From an uncultured Eubacteriales bacterium (lineage in GTDB: Bacteria; Bacillota; Clostridia; Lachnospirales; Lachnospiraceae): DNA of 6,203 nucleotides. The translations under genes and the position numbers were made by a program. Positions within the stretch are counted from its first letter, which is position 1; every line of letters begins with the position of its first letter. The notes under the pieces were generated by a model. The model worked only from the letters and a program-made list of their open reading frames with translations. It searched no databases and was not told where the DNA came from. Below are positions 1 through 5,299 of this stretch, piece after piece. The DNA lies in assembly GCA_900313855.1 (NCBI GenBank), contig OMSZ01000258.1, positions 1 through 6,203 of the forward strand, read 5' to 3'.

Positions 1-2
1 AT

Positions 3-815
3 AAGGATATCGTCGGGTACGAATCGGTTAAGACGGGAGTAGTTACTACCACGATGAAGCCGGTTTATCGCGAGGATATGTCCATCGCTATTCTTGGTGC
101 CGGTGCGTGTAATGATTTCGATCTTTTGGAATTGTCGCAGCATTTTGACAGGATCACGTTGATCGATGTGGATATGGAGAGCATGCAAAAGGCGATAGAG
201 TGGATGCCGGAGATATTAAAGGAAAGGATCAATCTGGTTAAGGGAAGTCTTACGGGAATCACCAATGAGGACCAGAAGACCTTCTGCGATGATATTCTTT
301 TCAGGGTAAGTGAGTATGGTAATTCCATGACTCCGGAGAAGTTTTCTGTATTTCTGATCCATGAGCTTAAGAGGCTTGAGAAGAAAATGTACACACATGA
401 GGATCAGCTTGTTGAAGCCGGACTGCTTCCGGTAGGCGGCTATGATGTTGTAGTATGTATCGGTGTTTGCAGTCAGCTTATGTCTATGCTTTCTTATATT
501 ATAAATGTTATAACGGCTAATCTTACGGGACAATTGTTTCAGGGTAAGGCGCCCGACAACAGAGCGGTTTTTACTTATATCAAAGGAATGAATTCAAAGA
601 TTGTTCCGATAATCAATTCGGCAATACTCAAATGCTCTAATGAGAAGGCTGTTTTCGGTAATGAGTATGACGAGCATCATCCGGTAGAAGGGGCATATCA
701 GTGTATCATAGATCTTAAGACCAGATTAGGACTGCATATGACCGAGGAGCATCTGACATGGAATTTTAATCCCGGGAAGAATGTGGAGTACGATATGCTG
801 ATCCAGATGGTATGA
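3..815 (+). CDS. Class I SAM-dependent methyltransferase-like protein, 5' partial
   Basis: The frame is open from the first bases of the window, so the true start lies upstream; the ATG at 54 has no Shine-Dalgarno sequence before it, and the codons before it read as plausible protein. Counting from that ATG, residues 10-23 (SIAILGAGACNDFD) match a Rossmann motif I, a beta strand followed by a glycine-rich SAM-binding loop. Residues 35-40 (TLIDVD) end strand 2 with the acidic residue that usually holds the ribose hydroxyls of SAM. The stretch YDVVVCIGVCSQL, about residues 130-142, looks like the motif IV strand. This supports a SAM-dependent methyltransferase fold; the substrate cannot be read from the sequence. 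A non-methyltransferase Rossmann protein is the alternative. It ends in TGA; no good terminator follows, and the next gene has its own promoter signals. Confidence 0.62.
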   Translation, partial: KDIVGYESVKTGVVTTTMKPVYREDMSIAILGAGACNDFDLLELSQHFDRITLIDVDMESMQKAIEWMPEILKERINLVKGSLTGITNEDQKTFCDDILFRVSEYGNSMTPEKFSVFLIHELKRLEKKMYTHEDQLVEAGLLPVGGYDVVVCIGVCSQLMSMLSYIINVITANLTGQLFQGKAPDNRAVFTYIKGMNSKIVPIINSAILKCSNEKAVFGNEYDEHHPVEGAYQCIIDLKTRLGLHMTEEHLTWNFNPGKNVEYDMLIQMV

Positions 816-898
816 TATTATGGGTGCTCTTGTTACTATCTATAGTAGAAAACACGTATAATCTTTTTTTAGGAAAAACTATCGGTAATATCTGATTG

Positions 899-917
899 TT
901 TTTGGTGGTACCAAAAA
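899..917. promoter_or_regulatory. Putative operator palindrome upstream of the PARG-like gene
   Basis: TTTTTGGTGGTACCAAAAA is an inverted repeat with 8-bp perfect arms around a 3-base centre. It overlaps the -35 region expected for the extended -10 box at 932-940, which itself lacks a good -35 hexamer. A second, shorter inverted repeat (GGTAC at 907-911, GTACC at 920-924) shares its right half. The position suits a dimeric repressor or activator site; the regulator is unknown. Confidence 0.4.
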
Positions 918-931
918 GTGTACCGCGGATG

Positions 932-940
932 TGATATACT
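932..940 (+). promoter_or_regulatory. Extended -10 promoter element for the PARG-like gene and trxA
   Basis: TGATATACT fits the extended -10 form TGnTATAAT with one mismatch. No good -35 hexamer lies 16-18 bases upstream, which is acceptable for an extended -10 promoter or one that needs an activator. Transcription would start near 947, leaving a leader of roughly 50 bases before the ATG at 1000. Confidence 0.4.
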
Positions 941-954
941 GTTCATATAAAATA

Positions 955-978
955 AAAGACTTTAAAGAGAGAGTCTTT
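955..978 (+). other. Leader hairpin near the predicted 5' end of the PARG-like/trxA mRNA
   Basis: AAAGACT at 955-961 and AGTCTTT at 972-978 are perfect 7-bp arms around a 10-base loop. The hairpin would sit within about ten bases of the predicted transcript start and nine bases before the GGAGG at 987-991. It has no T-run behind it, so it is not a terminator; a role in mRNA stability or translation is possible. Confidence 0.35.
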
Positions 979-999
979 AAGATGATGGAGGTATTCATT

Positions 1000-1632
1000 A
1001 TGGGAAAAGATTTTACTGATGCAGAAGCTTACGAGCAGGAAAAGGAAGCACGAGTTAAGGATTTTGAGGATTTAAGGAATTACTGTGAGAGGACAGTTGA
1101 GCTTGAAAGGTCTGTTGATAAGAGCAGGAGAAACACACATTTATTGAAGGTAAAGGAAACAGAAGATTATGTAATAAGTGAGAAGTTTTCCGGAAGGGTG
1201 ATTTTTGCTTCACCTAAGGAGGCTGTAGAGGAAATTTCAAAGACCGGGAATGTTGGAGTGTTGATAGGATTATCAGCAGTATCAAAGGGTGGAGGAGTTG
1301 TCCATGGTATGGAGACCTTTGAGGCAGAGATTTGCAGACATTCTACATTGTACTTCTGCCTTCAGGAGAAACGCATTTGTGAGGAGATGTATGAAGACAG
1401 GGCGCCTTCTTTTGCCTACATACCGGGAGTTAAGGTTGTGAATAAGCCTTATGACAGTGATAAGGATTATCCGGAAGTGGATATAATTGCGGCAATCCTT
1501 CCTGAGGGGACAGATAGTCTTACAAGCTCGGAAGAGGGAAGAAGGATTTTTGACAATATGCTTTTAAGAGCAGAATATAATAACCTTAAGACGATTATAA
1601 TATCTATTGAAGAGCTTAAGGGATTATTATAG
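1000..1632 (+). CDS. Degenerate microbial PARG-like (TIGR02452/DUF2263 family) macrodomain protein
   Basis: The start at 1000 is chosen because GGAGG (987-991) lies eight bases before it; a frame-open GTG at 931 falls inside the promoter -10 region. The 210-residue product has a helical, charged N-terminus (about 1-60), then a core resembling the microbial poly(ADP-ribose) glycohydrolase domain. The best match is residues 87-121, with KGGG at 96-99 and RHSTLY at 113-118, corresponding by recall to the family's NPGGG...QEE...RSSTLY segment. These enzymes remove ADP-ribose from proteins. Here the family's QEE signature reads FEA (107-109) in an ungapped alignment, the asparagines before GGG are replaced, and the usual C-terminal GAWGCGVF-like loop is absent because the protein ends after strand KTIIIS. 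It may bind ADP-ribose without hydrolysing it, or do something else. It ends in TAG, 23 bases before trxA, and the two are likely co-transcribed. Confidence 0.6.
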   Translation: MGKDFTDAEAYEQEKEARVKDFEDLRNYCERTVELERSVDKSRRNTHLLKVKETEDYVISEKFSGRVIFASPKEAVEEISKTGNVGVLIGLSAVSKGGGVVHGMETFEAEICRHSTLYFCLQEKRICEEMYEDRAPSFAYIPGVKVVNKPYDSDKDYPEVDIIAAILPEGTDSLTSSEEGRRIFDNMLLRAEYNNLKTIIISIEELKGLL

Positions 1633-1655
1633 ATATTGATAAGGAGGATTTAATT

Positions 1656-1961
1656 ATGGCAGTAGTAGTTGCAACGACAGATAATTTTGAAACAGAGGTT
1701 TTAAGTAGTGACGTACCTGTACTGGTGGATTTTTGGGCAAGCTGGTGCGGACCTTGTAAGATGCTTTCGCCGGTGGTAGATGAGATTGTGGAAGAGCATT
1801 CGGAATTTAAGGTTTGCAAGCTTAATGTAGATGATCAGCAGGATATAGCTCTTAAGTATAAGGTAATGTCTATACCTACGTTGATCGTATTCAAGAATGG
1901 AGCCGAGGTTAAGAGAAGTGTCGGCGTTATTCCGAAGGAAGAAATACTTGCATTGATCTGA
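1656..1961 (+). CDS. trxA: Thioredoxin
   Basis: This 101-residue protein is a standard-length single-domain thioredoxin, a cytoplasmic dithiol-disulphide oxidoreductase that is reduced by thioredoxin reductase and keeps protein thiols reduced. The active site WCGPC is at residues 30-34, preceded by the conserved DFWAS, and the cis-proline loop SIPT is at 72-75 (Pro74). Asp25, the usual buried acid near the active site, is present. Cys54 is an additional cysteine outside the active site. The start is fixed by AAGGAGG at 1641-1647, eight bases before the ATG. It follows the PARG-like gene by 23 bases with no promoter visible between them, so it is probably the second gene of that operon. The C-terminal helix is slightly shorter than in E. 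coli thioredoxin. No terminator is seen between it and the spoIIID promoter. Confidence 0.95.
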   Translation: MAVVVATTDNFETEVLSSDVPVLVDFWASWCGPCKMLSPVVDEIVEEHSEFKVCKLNVDDQQDIALKYKVMSIPTLIVFKNGAEVKRSVGVIPKEEILALI

Positions 1962-1997
1962 CAGCTTTTGCGTGATATTTGATGGAGATATATTGGT

Positions 1998-2027
1998 GTA
2001 ATAGATTGATGTGATCCCGCATACACT
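1998..2027 (+). promoter_or_regulatory. Sigma-E-like promoter for spoIIID
   Basis: CATACACT at 2020-2027 matches the Bacillus sigma-E -10 consensus CATACAMT exactly, and GTAATAGA at 1998-2005 matches the -35 consensus GKMATATT at six of eight positions. The 14-base spacer is in the usual range. In Bacillus subtilis spoIIID is transcribed by sigma-E in the mother cell, so the match is where it should be. The predicted start, near 2034, leaves about 20 bases before the GTG. Confidence 0.6.
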
Positions 2028-2029
2028 GT

Positions 2030-2039
2030 AACAACAAGT
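2030..2039 (+). promoter_or_regulatory. Possible SpoIIID autoregulatory binding site
   Basis: AACAACAAGT matches nine of ten positions of the SpoIIID consensus WWRRACARNY as I recall it. It covers the predicted transcription start of spoIIID. SpoIIID is known to regulate its own gene in Bacillus subtilis. The motif is short and degenerate, so chance is a real possibility. Confidence 0.3.
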
Positions 2040-2054
2040 GTATTGAGGATTGCA

Positions 2055-2312
2055 GTGAAGGAATATATCGAAGAACGTGCAATGGAGATAGGAACATATA
2101 TAATCAGTTCTAATGCTACAGTGAGGCAGACAGCTAAACAATTCGGTGTTAGTAAGAGTACTGTGCATAAGGATGTTTCAGAAAGGCTTGTATATGTCAA
2201 TCCGGCGCTGGCGGCAGAGGTGCGTAAGGTACTCGATGTCAATAAAGCAGAGCGGCATATAAGAGGTGGGCAGGCTACTAAGGAAAAGTATCTTCATATA
2301 AAGGAAGCATGA
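2055..2312 (+). CDS. spoIIID: Stage III sporulation transcriptional regulator SpoIIID
   Basis: The 85-residue product closely resembles SpoIIID, the mother-cell DNA-binding protein that acts between sigma-E and sigma-K during endospore formation, activating some genes and repressing others. A helix-turn-helix spans about residues 22-45, with the hallmark FGVSKSTVHKD followed by ERL. The distal HIRGGQATKEKY matches the basic HLRGGEATKLKY region of the Bacillus protein that also contacts DNA. The GTG at 2055 is chosen because it gives the family N-terminus MKEYIEER and has GAGGA at 2045-2049; an upstream TTG at 2043 would overlap that ribosome binding site. It has its own sigma-E-like promoter and ends in TGA directly before a terminator. 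It shows that the organism belongs to an endospore-forming lineage, although the gene alone does not prove sporulation. Confidence 0.95.
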   Translation: MKEYIEERAMEIGTYIISSNATVRQTAKQFGVSKSTVHKDVSERLVYVNPALAAEVRKVLDVNKAERHIRGGQATKEKYLHIKEA

Positions 2313-2313
2313 G

Positions 2314-2355
2314 AAAAAAGCTGTCGCACTAATCATATTAGTGTGCAGCTTTTTT
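2314..2355. terminator. Bidirectional rho-independent terminator between spoIIID and the DUF4234 gene
   Basis: The arms AAAAAAGCTG (2314-2323) and CAGCTTTTTT (2346-2355) pair perfectly, and GCACTAAT (2326-2333) pairs with ATTAGTGT (2337-2344) with one G-U pair, leaving a three-base loop and a small internal bulge. A T-run follows on the plus strand and the A-run gives one on the minus strand, so it can end both convergent transcripts. It begins one base after the spoIIID stop codon. Confidence 0.92.
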
Positions 2356-2381
2356 AATTACAGCTTTTAATTTATATCTTG

Positions 2382-2840
2382 CTATTTCATCTTTCTTTCT
2401 GCATTGTTATTGGATGTGTTGTTGTTTGCTGTGTTGTTTCGGCTTACAGCCTTACGACCATAATACTTATTGTATTCACGGGCAACTCTGTTCATGTTGC
2501 GGATCACTAAGTAATTAGCAACAAAAGGACCTATCAGTATGAAGGTTCCAAAGAGCTTCAATATAAGAGTTATACTTGGACCGGGTTTAATGCGGATTCC
2601 TAATTCGGCGCCCGTCATCTGAACACGGTCGGCAATATAGAAAAACCATACCCAACGGTATATTCCCAAGGTTATAAGAGAAAGGAAGAGGACAAGTATG
2701 TAGTTCTTCATCTTCTTTTCCTCTTTGTTCATCTCATTAAGATCCTTGGTAAACCGATACCAGAAATAGATACTGTATATGCCTAATGTCGGTATGGTGA
2801 ATAATAATAACTTCCAAAACCGGCGATTATCTTGAATCAT
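2382..2840 (-). CDS. DUF4234-type small integral membrane protein
   Basis: The 152-residue product has three hydrophobic segments, at about 8-28, 46-69 and 88-113, and resembles DUF4234 proteins of Bacillota. The first two segments are internal copies of one pattern: a charged start, then TLGIY followed by aromatic residues (TLGIYSIYFWY at 18-28 and TLGIYRWVWFFY at 57-68). Segment three ends in the family-like GPFVANYLVIRNMNR. The tail from about 133 is low-complexity and asparagine-rich (NNTANNNTSNNN) and ends in lysine and arginine, so it is probably soluble. No catalytic residues are seen and the function is unknown. AGGAGG (2855-2850) lies nine bases before the ATG. The start overlaps the stop of an upstream open frame as TAATG, which suggests translational coupling, now or ancestrally. 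The stop is TAG, with TAA in frame four sense codons later. Confidence 0.75.
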   Translation of the reverse strand: MIQDNRRFWKLLLFTIPTLGIYSIYFWYRFTKDLNEMNKEEKKMKNYILVLFLSLITLGIYRWVWFFYIADRVQMTGAELGIRIKPGPSITLILKLFGTFILIGPFVANYLVIRNMNRVAREYNKYYGRKAVSRNNTANNNTSNNNAERKMK

Positions 2841-2962
2841 TATAATATTCCTCCTGACAGGTTGATCATATGCTTCATTTCTGCTCGGATCGTCGCTCCG
2901 ATATAAAGCATATAGTTTTTATAATTTGGCTTATGTTTTGCATGAACGATATAATCATACAT
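2840..2962 (-). CDS. Possible 40-residue ORF or 3' remnant of a gene upstream of the DUF4234 gene
   Basis: From the ATG at 2962 this frame encodes 40 residues starting MYDYIVHAKHK and ending NLSGGIL, and its TAA shares one base with the DUF4234 ATG. The frame stays open farther upstream to 3061 (73 codons), but that part has no ATG, GTG or TTG and becomes AT-rich. Codon choice over 2840-3010 looks coding. There is no well-spaced ribosome binding site at the ATG, only AAAGAAG touching it. I do not recognise a family. It may be a real small gene coupled to its neighbour, or the surviving 3' end of a longer gene whose start was lost when the region next to the ileS promoter changed. Together with the hairpin and promoters listed here, it accounts for most of the 362 bases between the DUF4234 gene and ileS. 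Confidence 0.35.
   Translation of the reverse strand: MYDYIVHAKHKPNYKNYMLYIGATIRAEMKHMINLSGGIL
2868..2913 (-). other. Nested hairpin just upstream of the DUF4234 ribosome binding site
   Basis: The outer arms ATATGCTT (2868-2875) and AAGCATAT (2906-2913) are a perfect 8-bp inverted repeat. Inside them TCGGA (2885-2889) and TCCGA (2897-2901) form a 5-bp stem with a 7-base loop. On the minus strand the structure ends about 12 bases before the AGGAGG. No T-run follows, so it is not an intrinsic terminator. It also lies within the possible small ORF. Confidence 0.4.
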
Positions 2963-2982
2963 CTTCTTTGAGATATCGTCAA
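2954..2982 (-). promoter_or_regulatory. Possible sigma-A promoter for the DUF4234 gene
   Basis: On the minus strand TTGACG (2982-2977) and TATGAT (2959-2954) are separated by 17 bases, each with one mismatch to consensus. Transcription would begin near 2947, giving a leader of about 107 bases that contains the nested hairpin. The -10 box overlaps the start of the small ORF, so this promoter and translation of that ORF from 2962 cannot both serve the same transcript. Confidence 0.4.
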
Positions 2983-3076
2983 TTGCATTTTCTTTATTGT
3001 TATAACTGCCGTGACAAGTATCTATTATGAATAGTAACGATATATAAATAATCTGTATTTCTTATATAATGTTTAA

Positions 3077-3105
3077 TTGAAATATATATAAATGTGTGAT
3101 AGAAT
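3077..3105 (+). promoter_or_regulatory. Sigma-A promoter for ileS
   Basis: TTGAAA at 3077-3082 and TAGAAT at 3100-3105 are separated by exactly 17 bases, and a TG at 3097-3098 makes an extended -10. The surroundings are very AT-rich. The predicted transcript start, near 3112, gives a leader of about 90 bases before the ileS ATG. Confidence 0.7.
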
Positions 3106-3134
3106 GAGCGAAGTGCTGATTTACAAAGACATAA

Positions 3135-3148
3135 CAGGTAATCACCTG
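3135..3148 (+). other. Small hairpin in the ileS leader
   Basis: CAGGT and ACCTG form a 5-bp stem around a 4-base loop. It is not followed by a T-run and does not resemble a T-box antiterminator. It is the only clear structure in the short ileS leader; it may be incidental or a protein-binding palindrome. Confidence 0.25.
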
Positions 3149-3202
3149 ATCTATTAGAAGGATAATTAACAGAATAATAAAGTATCAGAAAGGAACGATA
3201 AC

Positions 3203-5299
3203 ATGTACGAGAAAGTATCAACCAATCTTAACTTTGTTGAGAGAGAAGAGAAGACGCTTGATTTCTGGAAGAAGAATCAGATATTTGAGGAGTCTATTAA
3301 AGAAAAGGAAGGAAAGCCGGTCTATACATTCTATGATGGACCTCCGACTGCTAACGGAAAGCCGCATATCGGTCATGTGCTTACCCGTGTTATCAAGGAT
3401 ATGATTCCGAGATATCAGACAATGAAGGGGCATAAGATCATTCGTAAAGCAGGATGGGATACACACGGACTTCCTGTTGAGTTAGAGGTTGAGAAATTAC
3501 TTGGAATAGACGGTAAGGAGCAGATCGAGGAATACGGTCTTGATCCTTTTATCACGAAATGTAAGGAATCAGTTTGGAAATATAAAGGAATGTGGGAGGA
3601 GTTCTCCGGCAAGGTTGGTTTCTGGGCTGATATGGATGATCCTTACGTAACATATCACAATGACTTTATCGAGTCTGAGTGGTGGGCTCTTAAAAAGATC
3701 TGGGACAGAGACTTACTTTATAAGGGCTTTAAGATCGTTCCGTATTGTCCAAGATGTGGTACGCCTCTTTCTTCCCATGAGGTTGCCCAGGGGTATAAGT
3801 CGGTTAAAGAGCGTTCTGCGATAGTTCGTTTTAAGGTTGTTGGTGAGGATGCATATTTCCTTGCATGGACAACCACGCCATGGACACTTCCGTCAAACGT
3901 GGCTCTTTGTGTTAACCCGGATGAGAGATACTGCAAGGTTAAGGCAGTTGACGGATACACCTATTATATGGCTGAGGCACTTCTTGATACGGTGCTTGGC
4001 AAACTGATCGCTGATAATAATGGCGGGAAGAAAAAAGGTAAGGAGGGCGAGGAAGACAATACTTTGAAGCCCTTTGAGAACGGTAAGGCTTATGAGATTT
4101 TAGAGACATACGCAGGAACAGACCTTGAGCGCAAGGAGTATGAGCCGCTATTTACATGTGCTGCAGATGTTGCGGCAAAGCAGAATAAGAAGGGACATTA
4201 TATTACATGTGATTCATATGTAACTATGACAGACGGTACAGGTATCGTTCATATAGCTCCTGCATTTGGTGAGGATGACGCTAATGTAGGAAGGAAATAT
4301 GACCTTCCGTTTGTACAGTTTGTTGACGGTAAGGGTAACATGACAGAGGAGACTCCGTTTGCAGGACTTTTTGTTAAGGATGCAGATCCGAAGGTGTTAG
4401 TTGATCTTGACAGCCGCGGACTTTTGTTCGATGCTCCTAAGTTTGAACATGATTATCCATTCTGCTGGAGATGTGATACTCCGCTTATCTATTATGCAAG
4501 AGATACCTGGTTCATCAAGATGACAGAGGTTCGTGATGACCTGGTTAAGAATAATAACAAGGTTAACTGGATTCCGGAATCTATCGGTAAGGGACGTTTC
4601 GGTGACTGGTTAGAGAACGTTCAGGACTGGGGACTTTCAAGAAACCGTTACTGGGGTACTCCGCTTAATATCTGGGAGTGTGAGTGTGGAAAGCGCCATG
4701 CTATCGGTTCTATTGCAGAGCTTAAGGAGATGAGTGATAACTGTCCTGATGAGATAGAGCTTCACAGACCATATATTGACGCAGTTACTATCAAATGTCC
4801 GGACTGTGGCAAGGAGATGCATCGTGTGCCTGAGGTTATCGACTGCTGGTTTGATTCAGGTGCTATGCCTTTTGCCCAGTATCACTATCCTTTCGAGAAC
4901 AAAGAGTACTTCGAGAGCCACTATCCCTGCCAGTTTATTTCTGAGGCTTTGGATCAGACGAGAGGCTGGTTCTATTCGCTTATTGCCGAGAGTACGGTTC
5001 TGTTCGGAAGAGCTCCTTTCGAGAACTGTATCGTAATGGGCCTCGTAATGGACGAAGAAGGTATCAAGATGAGTAAGCACAAGGGTAACGTAGTTGATCC
5101 TTGGGATATTCTTAATCTTGAAGGTGCTGATGCTGCAAGATGGTATTTCTACAGCACAAGCGCTCCCTGGCTCCCCAACAGATTCTCCCATGAGTCCGTT
5201 AAGCTTGGTCAGAGCAAGTTTATCGGTACATACTGGAATACTTATGCTTTCTATATCATGTATGCCGATATCGATAACTTTGATCCTACAAAGTACTAG
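3203..5299 (+). CDS. ileS: Isoleucyl-tRNA synthetase, catalytic and editing portion, ending at an in-frame TAG
   Basis: This frame encodes the first 698 residues of IleRS, the cytoplasmic class I enzyme that charges tRNA-Ile with isoleucine. It has the nucleotide-binding HIGH motif at 55-58, the CP1 editing domain with WTTTPWTLPSN (from 222) and HIAPAFGEDD (350-359), and KMSKH at 622-626. Cysteine pairs at 493/495 and 532/535 look like a zinc-ribbon insert. A short charged insertion (272-286, lysine-, glycine- and glutamate-rich) sits in the editing region. The sequence is the longer, eukaryote-like IleRS type found in many Clostridia, a type often associated with mupirocin tolerance, normally a little over 1000 residues. 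AAAGGA (3189-3194) is eight bases before the ATG. The frame stops at TAG after DPTKY, although family sequence continues in the same frame directly after it. As read it lacks the anticodon-binding and C-terminal domains and is unlikely to be fully functional alone. Confidence 0.95.
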   Translation: MYEKVSTNLNFVEREEKTLDFWKKNQIFEESIKEKEGKPVYTFYDGPPTANGKPHIGHVLTRVIKDMIPRYQTMKGHKIIRKAGWDTHGLPVELEVEKLLGIDGKEQIEEYGLDPFITKCKESVWKYKGMWEEFSGKVGFWADMDDPYVTYHNDFIESEWWALKKIWDRDLLYKGFKIVPYCPRCGTPLSSHEVAQGYKSVKERSAIVRFKVVGEDAYFLAWTTTPWTLPSNVALCVNPDERYCKVKAVDGYTYYMAEALLDTVLGKLIADNNGGKKKGKEGEEDNTLKPFENGKAYEILETYAGTDLERKEYEPLFTCAADVAAKQNKKGHYITCDSYVTMTDGTGIVHIAPAFGEDDANVGRKYDLPFVQFVDGKGNMTEETPFAGLFVKDADPKVLVDLDSRGLLFDAPKFEHDYPFCWRCDTPLIYYARDTWFIKMTEVRDDLVKNNNKVNWIPESIGKGRFGDWLENVQDWGLSRNRYWGTPLNIWECECGKRHAIGSIAELKEMSDNCPDEIELHRPYIDAVTIKCPDCGKEMHRVPEVIDCWFDSGAMPFAQYHYPFENKEYFESHYPCQFISEALDQTRGWFYSLIAESTVLFGRAPFENCIVMGLVMDEEGIKMSKHKGNVVDPWDILNLEGADAARWYFYSTSAPWLPNRFSHESVKLGQSKFIGTYWNTYAFYIMYADIDNFDPTKY
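5297..5299 (+). other. In-frame amber codon interrupting ileS
   Basis: The codons around it read AAG TAC TAG CTC GAT. Recognisable IleRS sequence lies on both sides in the same frame with no insertion or deletion, so a single base substitution (for example CAG to TAG or AAG to TAG) would explain it. A C follows the stop, a context considered weak for termination. The site falls in the linker between the catalytic core and the anticodon-binding helices. Confidence 0.9.

Noticed and set aside
833..862. Perfect TATAAT at 857-862 with a weak TTACTA 18 bases upstream
   Set aside because: The -35 match is poor and the region is AT-rich. It could be a secondary promoter but is not strong enough to list.
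834..870. Hairpin TACTAT/ATAGTA followed later by a run of seven T as a terminator for the methyltransferase gene
   Set aside because: The stem is weak and AT-only except for one C-G pair on each side, and the T-run lies about 20 bases away, so it is not a convincing intrinsic terminator.
904..929. T-box-like words GGTGGTACC and GTACCGCGG upstream of the PARG-like gene
   Set aside because: The T-box consensus is split by an unrelated A-rich stretch, no specifier stem or terminator is visible, and the downstream gene is not amino-acid related. The palindrome explains the bases better.
931..999. Upstream GTG start adding 23 residues to the PARG-like protein
   Set aside because: The GTG lies within the extended -10 element and has no ribosome binding site, while the ATG at 1000 has a well-spaced GGAGG.
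3001..3025. Caspase-like catalytic string IIDTCHG in the upstream part of the minus-strand open frame
   Set aside because: Only a few residues match, the partner histidine region is absent, and this part of the frame has no start codon. Chance is the better explanation.
3000..3221. Minus-strand 73-codon ORF across the ileS promoter
   Set aside because: It runs through the ileS promoter and start, has no family resemblance and no good ribosome binding site. It is in a different frame from the coding-like remnant at 2840-3061.
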